Shown here piece by piece: positions 43,287 to 53,120 of a stretch of 64,000 nucleotides of DNA. The position numbers and the translations under genes were made by a program. Source of the DNA: Lomentospora prolificans. Taxonomy: Eukaryota > Ascomycota > Sordariomycetes > Microascales > Microascaceae. The stretch covers positions 1,364,001-1,428,000 of the forward strand of contig JARFXM010000005.1 in NCBI GenBank assembly GCA_029532625.1, written 5' to 3'. The notes under the pieces were generated by a model that ran no database searches, was not told where the DNA came from, and was given only the letters and a program-made list of their open reading frames with translations. The number at the start of each line of letters is the position of its first letter. The stretch's first letter is position 1.

Positions 43287-43958
43287 ATGGGTATCTGCTC
43301 TTCCTGCCTCGGCGAGGGACGGCGGAGGGAAGCTTATGACGAAGTAGGTTTGGCCCATGCCGCTTGGGGGGGATTGGGTTTGCTCCCCCCCTGCTCTCCT
43401 CAACCTTGAGAACCGAGATTAACTTTCTCTCGATGCTCCTAGGACGAAGAATCGCCGCTTTTCGACGACCCTTCCAACCTTCAGTACGGCAGTTTTGGCG
43501 AGCAGAGTGTGACGAACCAGGACGACGATATGGAAGCACAGCGAGAGATTGAAGCCCTCCAGCGAGTTGTAGCTAAAACCTCGGAGTACGTGACAACGTG
43601 ACAATATCATCTCACCTAGAAACAATACGGAAGCGGCAAGTGCTAATTTGGAGATTTTAGTAACATGGTTGATATCTTCGAGGTCGCACCCCCAGGGGAT
43701 GGTCGACGCCGTTCAGCACCAGCGCCGTTCGCCTACGCTGGTCAGGAAGCTCGGATAATGCGATACCAGAACCTTGTGTCCAAGTTGGCTGCCAGCAACG
43801 GAGCCGACGAAGTCGATACGGCTGATGGAGTGCAAGTAGACTGGCTCGCAGAGGAGCAGGACACGATCGAACTGCAGCGGAACGGGGCAATGACTAAACC
43901 CGATGACGACGAGCCCCTCGTGGGCACTTTTGCGGATGCGGCTGCTGCTATGAGTTAA
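43287..43958 (+). CDS. EGO/Ragulator complex subunit, Ego1(Meh1)/LAMTOR1-like
   Basis: Three exons, 43287-43343, 43443-43585 and 43661-43958; 498 nt, 165 aa. The N-terminus M-G-I-C-S-S-C-L-G is a dual lipidation signal: Gly2 for N-myristoylation, Cys4 and Cys7 for palmitoylation, anchoring to vacuole or lysosome membrane. An acidic D-E-E-S-P-L-F-D-D-P segment follows, then the helix around E-A-Q-R-E-I-E-A-L-Q-R-V-V-A-K-T. Splicing joins K-T-S to D-N-M-V-D-I-F-E, a block conserved in LAMTOR1 proteins. The complex tethers Rag GTPases and supports TORC1 activation by amino acids. The small size and order of features match the family. The last 40 residues are acidic. Confidence 0.87.
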
Positions 43959-46258
43959 ATCTCAATATCTAATGTACGGGCCGTTAAGGGGATGGGAACA
44001 CCGCACAGCCGCTCGCCGTTGGCCATTACCCTCTGCGAGGACTTTTCTCGAAGCTCGATTCTCAGGCCCTGGCATTCGGCATGAACCTTGTACGTGATGC
44101 AGGGTGCGCGCGCCACCGTCATAGTCTTAACCGGCTCGTCGGGTTCGTCATTACCAATGGACTCTATAGCGCCGTTTTGTCTTTGGTTGGATCTATATCA
44201 CCATCTGCATTCCCGCGAAAGGGGATGTGGGGAAAAGGCTAGACAGCCGATTCTGGCGCGGGTGCCGGGCCAGCCAAAATCCATTTGCCCTAAAAAACAA
44301 GGGCAACCAGCACACATTCTCCTTTGTTCGATATATAGGTCTTCTTTTATTTCCGCCAAATGTTCGAGGCTTTCTACACACACTTTCAATCAGGGCTGTT
44401 CGCATTGCCGGATTCGGCCAGAGACAGCGCGGAGTTTTCTAGGCTCGATGCCCATTTAGCAGCGGCCACGTGCCTCATTTCAGGGTGGACTACATCGCAG
44501 TGGGGAATTGGAGGATAAGAACGGTCCTAGGCCATTTCGAGCGTGCGTCCCGTCCCGACCACGCCACTACCACTATAATTATTTTCCTTTTACCGCATTA
44601 CCTCACGAACATGCTCTAATTATGATCCGCTCGTTTTGTCAGCGTGCATTTCCCTGCTGTTTTTCTCTGGCTTCGGTACGGTTACGTTCTCGGTGGCACC
44701 AGGGCCTGGGACTGGCTAGACTTGGCCCCGTCCGGGCCAGTCTCTCGATAGTACAGCAATGGCTTGCATCATTTGGCCTCGTGTAATTGGACGATGAACT
44801 CCATTCCCGTCTAGGCGGCGTACGACAGAAACGACAGGTTGAGGAAGGGGACCGCCCTGGGGCGACTGACGATGAGTGGGTGGGTATGGGCGCGCCACAT
44901 TCAACGGGTAGACTCTAATGCAAGAACACCCTGCCCGTACCGACAACAATCTCTATGGTAGGCGGCGCGCCGTCCTTTCCAGGAGGCGAGAAGCAGAAGA
45001 CCCAGCACCGACCGAGAAGGAGAGAAGACGAAGGCTTTCCCGACAACGCTCTTCCAGCTATGTGTACTATGAATGAGTCGGACGTTTTAATGGAACATGA
45101 GCAGAATCTTTCCTTTCAATGCCACGCACCTGCGCCCATTCCAGTGCCCACATATGTATGTCCACATCTGCCCGCCCACACACGCACAACACGCACACTC
45201 TCGCGCATATCGGCTCCATCCATGGATCACTTTTCTCTCTTGTCTCTTCCTCCCACTACACTGGCGCCCCACCATCCACCTTGACTTACCCATTGGTATC
45301 CAATCTGAGGTCTCGTCTGAGTTAGGCGTTCCATTCCACAGTGTCCTTAGCCCTATCGTCGGTGTTTCTTTCCCGTAGGCTCCTTGAGAGGTAGCCACCG
45401 CTCGTCCTCATTACGCACTCGTCTACCTTTCGCTCCCAACCCTCCCACGCGCCAGATCCTCGTAGGCTGTCTATGCCTTCTTCATGCTGCAGGCGCACCT
45501 GGCTGCATGGCCATTCAGTCACTCAAAGATCTATCAGAGAACCAGTGGCTTTCAGAGTGACTACTGGCTCGATCGTAAGCAGGGAATGACTTGGGGTTGG
45601 ATTCGAAAGCCGCACACAGTAGCAGGCAAAAGTCCTCGGCTCGGTTATTCTCTTGCGGCGCGCGACACTTTGGGGAAGCGTAGCGTCAAGATTTGCGATG
45701 GACTGCAAAGTTTCAGAGGGTGCGCCATTAACTCCTAATTGAGAGTACAAGTGTTGGCTGGCAGAAGTTGCCGGCCGCGAAACAGCAAGAAAGGGACTCC
45801 TTTTTTCGATCCTGTTGTGGCCTCCACCTATCTCTTTTGTCCAGCCGGACTGGGGGATATTCCCTCATTCTTTGCCTTCCCTTCTCGTCTTCTTCTGGTT
45901 CTTCTCCTTGGCCTTTGATTTGCCCTCTTCCCCTACCCCGTTCCTGCCCCTGCGTTGCCTGTAGCCTGCTTGAAGTGAGAGTTTGGTCCGCGCTGAACAA
46001 AACCACTCCGCCTCGAGATCTCCTCTATGGCTATCTCGTCATCGTCTTCTCGCCCTCGTGATTATCTCCCCGTTCATCTCCCTGCTTCCCCAATCAGAAG
46101 TGGTGCCTCCTACTAGAGCAAGGTGTGGTCAAACAGGGCAGACAGACGGGTCAGCGCAAGCCCAGTCGCCTGAAATACCCTCTCATCACCCACTAATATC
46201 CATCCAGTGAATCCCAGATATACCCAATCAACGCTATTTCGTTTTCTATTTCTTTTTC

Positions 46259-46293
<35 letters not shown>

Positions 46294-46515
46294 CCCTCCC
46301 CATTATCCCCGTTCCTTTCCTCAACCATAGGAGAGCGCAGTGCCCGTAAAGCAGACGCACAAGCACGAATACTCATATAGACAGTACAATTCCGCTGCCT
46401 TGCCTCAGCCTCCGGCCTCCCCCGCTTCTCTCCTATGGTCAACTCTCCTAGGGTCACGCCTCGCCCTCGTAGGGAACGCTCCGCTCCCCCGTGCATATCC
46501 ACTGAACAGGTACTA
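43959..46515. other. 2.6-kb convergent intergenic region
   Basis: Between the Ego1-like gene (+) and the small cysteine-rich gene (-). Only short non-conserved frames were found. CA-rich tract at 45170-45210, pyrimidine tract at 45840-45940 and a T24-A11 tract at 46259-46293. Confidence 0.5.
46259..46293. repeat. T24 followed by A11
   Basis: Homopolymer T (46259-46282) directly abuts homopolymer A (46283-46293), so it is self-complementary; it lies about 220 nt past the stop of the small cysteine-rich gene. Confidence 0.95.
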
Positions 46516-46908
46516 CTAGTCGGTGCCCTGTACTCGCTTCCGGTGTTGTCGTTCCATTTCCATCTTCTGCCCGAGAACATGCTTACGCTCGATAGTTGTT
46601 CGCTCAATCGTCGCCGTTCGATTTCCCTCGCCCTGCCATCGTTCGAGGTCTCGATCCATCTTGGCGAGACGGCGTAATTTTTTGTCGATGTCATAGCAAA
46701 GTTTGCACTTGTCTGCCTCGTCAAAGACCTGGTATACGAGCTTGAGCCCGCAGGTTTCGCCGGTTCGATATTCTTTGGGGCATTGCTGCCGGAAGCGACC
46801 CCACTTCCAATATCCACATGTCCATCTTGTCTGTTCAAAGTAGCACATCTCTTCACCCTCACTTCTGGTCTCTTTTCCTGCCCGGCAGATGGAGTTGTTA
46901 GACCACAT
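46516..46908 (-). CDS. Small cysteine-rich conserved fungal protein
   Basis: Uninterrupted frame of 130 aa from the ATG at 46908. Seven cysteines at 8, 22, 31, 43, 53, 68 and 71 are grouped around C-x8-C, G-Y-W-K-W-G-R-F-R-Q-Q-C, Y-R-T-G-E-T-C-G and a terminal C-x2-C. The pattern suggests a metal-binding or zinc-ribbon-like fold rather than a secreted disulfide protein, since there is no signal peptide. The C-terminal half is a basic, charged helix with I-E-R repeats (R-T-A-T-I-E-R-T-T-I-E-R-K). I associate this sequence style with a group of unannotated Pezizomycotina proteins; no function is known to me. It is the only credible gene between 43959 and 59424. Additional 5' exons cannot be excluded. 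Confidence 0.72.
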   Translation of the reverse strand: MWSNNSICRAGKETRSEGEEMCYFEQTRWTCGYWKWGRFRQQCPKEYRTGETCGLKLVYQVFDEADKCKLCYDIDKKLRRLAKMDRDLERWQGEGNRTATIERTTIERKHVLGQKMEMERQHRKRVQGTD

Positions 46909-49037
46909 CTTCGTTCTGTAGCGTCTGGCCCTTCATCACGCAATGTATACCCTAGGTGACTCGACCCACTTACTCCCTCTGCGACCTTTGGGTCAAAGTC
47001 TTAGTAGCCAAGCCAATGGCAAGGGTGAGCAGTGTGGAAGTGCCGGGCCGTAGCAGGTACAGGGCAGTCCGATTCCTAAAGTTATTCTTCTCTTTTTGCC
47101 GTCGTCGACTCTGGTCTTTCCTTGTAGCTGCCTCTATCCTTTTTGTCTTATCGTCTGGAGGGCTTCGCTTGCGCCCAAATCAAGTGGCTCGTGGTCTTTC
47201 GTTGCTTGCTACGCGTGTCTTGGAGAGGATGGCGACAGTGATGTCTGCTAGGTTCTAAAGAATATGTTTGTGTACAGGAGAGTGGCAGGGCCGAAGAGAA
47301 GATGAGTGAATGTGATGGCTTATGAGAAGAAGCGTTGCTAGATGGTGGTTTTTGGCGAAGAGAGATGGGCCCAACTTATACCTGATGGGATTCCCGCCGA
47401 CATACCAGTTGCCCGCGTAGCGTTCTATGCTGGGCACTCGGTTGTTTGGTGGGCTATTGGGGAAGAGTTACGCTCTGCATTGGAGCCTTTCTGATTCCTG
47501 ATTCGACCTCACCCTGCATCATGTTAGTCTTTCGGACTGCTGTCTGGCTGCCACGTTGATCATGGTCATAACTTCCCGGCTCCATTTTCTTTTTCTTTTT
47601 TTTTCTCTTTTTCTTTTTTTTTTTCCCACCGAGAGCCACCTCTGCTTGGGATGGGGGCCGGGACGAAATACAGGGTGTCCTGTAGCGATGCATGATGCGG
47701 CAGCCATATGCACCCGCCTCCGACGACGTCTCTCCTGCTTCCACACCCCCCGTCCACGCGATTCCACACCCAAGAAATATAACCTTGCTGTTGTTCGTTT
47801 CGTGTTATGCTGCATTGGAAGCGTTTTGCACTTTCCAAACTTGGCGATTGATTCATCTCCTCGCCCTCGTCAGCGTGTCTTTGGCGAACAAGTTTACAAC
47901 AGACAAAAGCTCAGCGTTGTCTCTTTATTGTTATTATTTTTTCTCTTCTCCCTTTTGACGATCCCTCGAGCTAGATGCGCGCACCATGCCACATCCGATC
48001 AGATCCCGCCGTCTCCCTCGAACGCCACCCCGACCGGCCGAGCCCCGTGAGGCACGAGTCGCCCATTGGGGTGTATCTCTACCCAACACCCGTACCGTGA
48101 CGTTCCTCCCTGGCCCCTTGCCAAATGGAAGACTTGACACTTCACTTGCCATCACGACCCTTCGCCCATATGCCCCCCTCCCCCTTCCTCTTTCTCCTCC
48201 CCGCTCCACCCCGCCCCTCCCGTGCAGCAGGGCCGCGGCCTTTCATAAGTGTCCTTTCCGTTCGATTGAACATGGGTGTGTGTCCCGCTGCAGGTGACTG
48301 CTGATCTTTGAGTGCCCCATCCTTATTTCCCCTTATACTCCCCCCTCCAGTGCAAGGCTTATCCTGAGAGTTAGACGAGATACGGCCTTGTTGCTTTATT
48401 TGCCATTTGCCCGTTTGGCTAGCCGGCCATGGGGACAAGTTATCTAGGGCGGGAGACCTCCCGGCCTGTCGGCAAGGAAGGCAGTTATGGCGGGTACAGC
48501 TATGCGCTGTCTGCTCGTGCTCGGGGCCCCTGTTTTCTTTTTTTCTTCTTCTCTTGCTCAACTCTCCCGTCTCCACGTCGTGTCTCGCTGCATTCACTCC
48601 CTCCGCGGGGTATCATTCCTACCCAGGCCCTCAATTTCCCTAGCCAAGGGGGTATACCTAACTGTTGACACAGGGGTAGTGGTGGTGGCGACTTGGGGGA
48701 CAGCAGACCTAAAGAGTGACCCAAATGAGAGGGTCGACTTCGCAGGCGAAGGGCAGGGGTGTGTTTGTACATGCGGTTGGCCGCTTATTTGGCCTCCCTC
48801 GCCTAATAAACGCACATCTCGCATCGCCGCCGGAAGACCCAATGTAAATTGATCAACATAACTGGGGATTATCAGCGTTCACACCTTGATATGCCCTGCT
48901 TTTTCTTTTCGTTTCTTTTTCCCTTCCTTGCCGGAAAGCAAAGAAAAATCTCTTCTTTCGTATCTATGCCTTGTCTTCGCCTATAGTCCCTCCTTCCTTC
49001 TTGTTCCAGTACCAGCTTTCTTGTAGATCCCTGCCCT

Positions 49038-49059
49038 CCCCCCCCCCCCCCCCCCGGGG
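49038..49059. repeat. C18 run followed by GGGG
   Basis: Eighteen consecutive C then four G. Prone to polymerase slippage, so its exact length is uncertain. Confidence 0.9.
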
Positions 49060-49998
49060 CTTTCTCCTTCTCAATGTCTGCCGCTCGACAGGGATAGCGA
49101 GCTGCATCCAGACTTCGATAGTTGAGGACGACAGCCGCGTAGCACACTTTGCCAGCTCAATATGCATGCTATCTTAATCCATTCTACTCCGCTTTCCCAT
49201 TTCTACTTGTAAGGGAAGAACGTGACGTTGGACTCTCTTGCCTGTCACCTCCGCTGTCGAGAGATAGCCCAATTTCATGCCAAGAAGAAATAAATCGAAA
49301 AGAAAAAAAGCCGTGATGGCGACTATATCTCTCGGCCTCGAACCCAAACCCGCCTTGTCAACTCGGGCTATCGCCGTAAAGTCCGCCCATCCTTTACGCG
49401 GCTTTTACGAACGGCCCTGGTTTCCCTGGGCGTGGGCTCGGATGACAGTGACGGGAAGGAAGCGTCTATCCTCTTCCCCGGTGACTTCTCCAGACGCCAT
49501 GCACCCAACCCAACCTCCGGGCGGCGGGGCCCCCTTCCGAGTCATACCGTGACGAGTGACTCCTAACCTGCTGGCTCATCTGCCTCGTCACTCTTCTTCT
49601 TCAGGGTTGCTAGTTGTGTTTCCCCCCCTTCCTTCATCTCCTCTGCGTCTCCCGGGGGAGCCTTGCAGATTTGAGGAAGTCACTGGTGAAGTAGTCCAGT
49701 AGGCAAAGGTGGCGGCGCCGGGTATCTCCCACTACACTCCTGTCCTCCCTCTTCCCTCTTACCGTCCCCACCTCTTCCTCTCTAAGCCTTCCCCCAAGGA
49801 ACCCATGCGGAAAACCCCCCCCCGCAACTTGTAATACTGCCGCAGGCCTCCGCACTCACATGAACTCGCTCTGGCAGCGGTTGGCAGTGTCTAGCTCAGA
49901 TTAGGTTTTCTGCACCAGGGTGCGCAGTAGCTTCGTGCCACTCCCTAGTGGTGGATTCAATCTAGCCTAAGGCGGTTGCGAAAAGGATAGAGGTTGCC

Positions 49999-50051
<53 letters not shown>
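49999..50051. repeat. T11 followed by A42
   Basis: T (49999-50009) directly abuts A (50010-50051), mirroring the T24-A11 tract at 46259. Confidence 0.95.
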
Positions 50052-50053
<2 letters not shown>

Positions 50054-50320
50054 AAAAGCTTCTAATTTCTATGTGCGCCACCAGCCCACCTGGTTCCTCA
50101 CGAACAGAGGTGAGTGTACACCTTTCTTTTCCTGTATGGACACGCGTGTGTGCGGGAGGACTGAGCGCGGGTAACGGGAAGCGATCGGCAGCTGTGGGGA
50201 CCTGGAGCTTCTTCCACTCGACGCCAATGGTTATCCTTGACCAAGGCCAGGGGACCGTTGGGGCTCTGCTTTTTACTGCTTTAGCTAGCAGATGGGGAGG
50301 GATACCAGAAAGTGGCTAGA

Positions 50321-50358
50321 AGGGTTGGGGGGGGAGGGGGAGGGAGAGGGAGGGCAGG
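50321..50358 (+). repeat. G-rich tract with quadruplex potential
   Basis: Several runs of three or more G separated by single A or short linkers. A second G-rich patch lies at 50529-50550 (eight G, then GGA, six G). Confidence 0.85.
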
Positions 50359-51652
50359 CCGACAGACAGGCAAGCCACACTGAGGAAAAAGGAAGAATAG
50401 GCAAAGGGGGAAGCCGGGTGTTGAGGAAGGTAAACCGGACCAGAGAGACTCCGGGGAGGGAGACGAGAGGAGGCGTGGACGGAAGCGCTTGAAAGGCGAC
50501 AAAAGGATAGAGAAGACGAGCAAAAAAAGGGCAGGGGGGGGGAGGGGGGCGTGTATACAGGAGGAATAACAGAGAGAGACAGAGAGACTAGGACCGAGTG
50601 CAGGCAGCCTAAGAGAGGGAGTCGTCGTAAACGTGGCCGTCCACCTCTGGCTCCAGCCATTATTCACCTTACATTGGCCGCTGTCTTGCGTCAAGGTGTC
50701 GTATTGGAACCTGCATATCTGATGAGACCTTAATGAAGGTTCAGGGCTGTTCTGTACTGCTGCTGCCTTCTTTCTTTTTTTTTTTTTTTTTGTTTTTGCC
50801 GTCCTTGTATTGGGGCATGTAGTATGTATGTATGCATGTCTTAGCCTTGGCTCCCCGTGCCGGCTTTACATGAGTGCTACTGCACTTTCTATACTTTCGA
50901 GCCACCGCGGTGAGAAAGGCACATGTAGGTACATTTGGGAAGCGGGCGAGGGCCCGAAGCATGTATATGATACGTAGCTTACTCCTCGGTTTTGCGATAG
51001 GTGCATACGAAGTATTAGGCGGTTTGTGGGGAGAGAGTAACACAAAGCGTAGCACTCTTTGACAGCCTCACCATTCGGTATGGATCCTTGCCCAGCCCCC
51101 GTTCGTTGCGAGGAGGGCATTTCGGTTCCAAGAATAGAAGGGGGAAGGAGAGGGGAGAGGAGAAGCAGGGTCGGGCAGTTCAGACCCGCGGGCCTCAAGA
51201 TATTGTGTGCGTCGCCTGGGTATCGAGGTCCTCTCTCACGGGCCAGGACCAAAGAACAGTAAATCTGCGCCGGTATGCTTCCTTTTCCCGTGCGTCCGCC
51301 TTCCAGGCATCGGGTGCCTCTGGGGTACTTCTAGCCATATAATCTCGCCTTCCACATGAGACCGGGGGGAGGGGGGTGGGAAGGCAACCGGGAGTGCAAC
51401 AGCAACGCTTTTCTGATGCGTAAACGTCGTGTGTTTGTCGTGTCGTGTGTGTGTGTGAGTGAGAGACTTGCGTCTATAGCAAGACAAGGGAAGCAGTATT
51501 ATTGCGCGGGGGGCGCACATCCACATCTCGATTCCCCCCATCTCTCTCCTTGCCACACCCGGCCGTTTTTCTCGCCGCGTTGTTATTTATTATGGGTTTT
51601 CCCGTCCCGTGCTTGCAGGGGTGGAAGGTTAGGCAGGGCGAAAAAGAATGTA

Positions 51653-51708
51653 AAGAGAGAGCTAGAGACAAAGCTAGAGACAGGGCTAGAGAGAGAGAGA
51701 GAGACTAG
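51653..51708 (+). repeat. Purine repeat, CTAGAGA and AG units
   Basis: Three CTAGAGAC/G-type units run into an AG dinucleotide tract ending at about 51703. Confidence 0.85.
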
Positions 51709-52252
51709 AAAAAGACAAGGAGGTATGTGGGCTGTTTTGGAAAAGAAAATGGAGAAATGGCATCTGCAGGTCGTTGAGATGGCCTCCAACGCGGCCGTAT
51801 CATTTTTGCCGGCGGCCGGAATATTGAGGCTTGGCCGTTTGGGAATGGCACGCTTAAACGGACAGGGACAGGTGGTGGTTTATCCCGATTTTTTTTCTTT
51901 CGTCTTTGCTTTCTCTTGCCCTCTTCGATCTTGTCTCTTTTGAGTATAGGCGTGTTGAGAAGATGACGAGGCCGGCGGTTATTACTAGTCCAGCATTAGA
52001 CTGCTCAGGTGGATCAATTATTCCCTTCAGGTGGCAGGGCGGCAAATACGAATGCTTTGGGATGCACAGCTGATCTATTGCTACGGACGGACTTACACGT
52101 AAGTTGGGTATCGTCGTGTAAGTGAAGCGTGAATGCGGGATGATGTAGTTTGTCGCATTAGGAAATATTACTAGAGGTATCGACATGGGGTTGGTTCTGC
52201 TCTATTATCCATGTACGTACGTGCTGATTTCGATTTCTTCATTCAACGAGCA

Positions 52253-52280
52253 GGGCAGGGCAGGGCAACGCAGGGCAGGG
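52253..52280 (+). repeat. GGGCA repeat with quadruplex potential
   Basis: Five GGG tracts (three, a CAAC interruption, then two) spaced by CA dinucleotides. Confidence 0.85.
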
Positions 52281-52383
52281 TCTAGTCGAGTGCTGGTGTT
52301 CAATGTTGCGTTACGTTGCGTTGTGTTGCACAGGAAGTTAATTTCAGATGGGATTTTTCCAAGGGACAAAAAAAGATGAAATG

Positions 52384-52406
52384 AAAAAAAAAAAAAAAAA
52401 AAAAAA
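52384..52406 (+). repeat. A23 homopolymer
   Basis: Uninterrupted A run followed by A-rich sequence. Confidence 0.9.
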
Positions 52407-52668
52407 CAAACAAGGAAAAAGAAAAAGAAAGAAAAACATCCAACCACGCAACACAACAAGACAAGGGCCGAGCGCGTGCCGGCCCAAGCTCCGGCCCGGT
52501 CCCGACCTGCACATCACGAAACGCGAATAGCTCGTTTCCCCACCTTGCTTTGCCTATTCGCGAACCGGACAATTGGCAGTGGCGTCAGCCTAGCGAAACG
52601 AACAAATTCACGGAAGCGGAATAGAAGGGCACGCTTTCCACGACTCATTGGGCTTCCATCCATCCCAC

Positions 52669-52696
52669 GGGCTGGGCTGGGCTGGGCTGGGCTGGG
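52669..52696 (+). repeat. GGGCT repeat, five copies plus GGG
   Basis: Six GGG tracts spaced exactly by CT; a textbook quadruplex-capable pattern, about 400 nt from the GGGCA repeat. Confidence 0.95.
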
Positions 52697-52975
52697 ACCA
52701 CACAGCCTTCCGATCCGCACAAGTGTCAGCGTTGGGCAGAGATGGGCACAGCTGCGACCCATGGAACACATCACAAAGTCTCCGTATGCACATCAGTGAT
52801 GCCACATTCACATACCTGAATGCCTTGCTCTACCCAATCCCACCCCGTTTCAATACGCAAAAGTGCGCTTTTCTGCTTCTTTGGGTTTAAGATTATCCTC
52901 CTGGGTGACGCACACAGACACACTCGCATATCTTCCATTGATACACATCAACTATATACACATACATATATACCT

Positions 52976-52993
52976 ACACACACACACACACAC
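52976..52993 (+). repeat. AC microsatellite, nine copies
   Basis: Perfect (AC)9 preceded by TACATATATACC-like sequence. Confidence 0.9.
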
Positions 52994-53120
52994 CTGCGGC
53001 GAAGTATCGAAATCTATGTTTGCTATGACCCCCTTTCCACCTCTTTCCGCCCCCACGGTGAAAGGGAGTGATGATGAGCTGGCAAGCCTCCAACTGTCCC
53101 CCGTGCCGAAACGGGGATAA

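Larger units (their letters stand above)
46909..53120. other. Gene desert, left part: low-complexity and pyrimidine-rich
   Basis: 6.2 kb without a credible gene. Open frames of up to 195 residues (51356-51943) are low-complexity Arg/Glu/Gly- or Ser/Leu-rich reading of simple sequence. The DNA holds C/T tracts (47581-47630, 48170-48230, 48895-48960), a C18 run, T11-A42, an A23 run, purine-rich G runs and G3-repeats, an AC repeat and an AGAG/CTAGAGA repeat. Such tracts fit long regulatory leaders or non-coding transcripts. Confidence 0.55.

Noticed and set aside
47556..48050. 164-residue frame with Phe/Leu-rich start
   Set aside because: The hydrophobic stretch is just translation of a poly-T/C tract; no conserved features.
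51356..51943. 195-residue open frame in the desert
   Set aside because: Its Arg/Glu repeats come from the purine microsatellite at 51653-51708 and there is no domain; likely a by-product of simple sequence.
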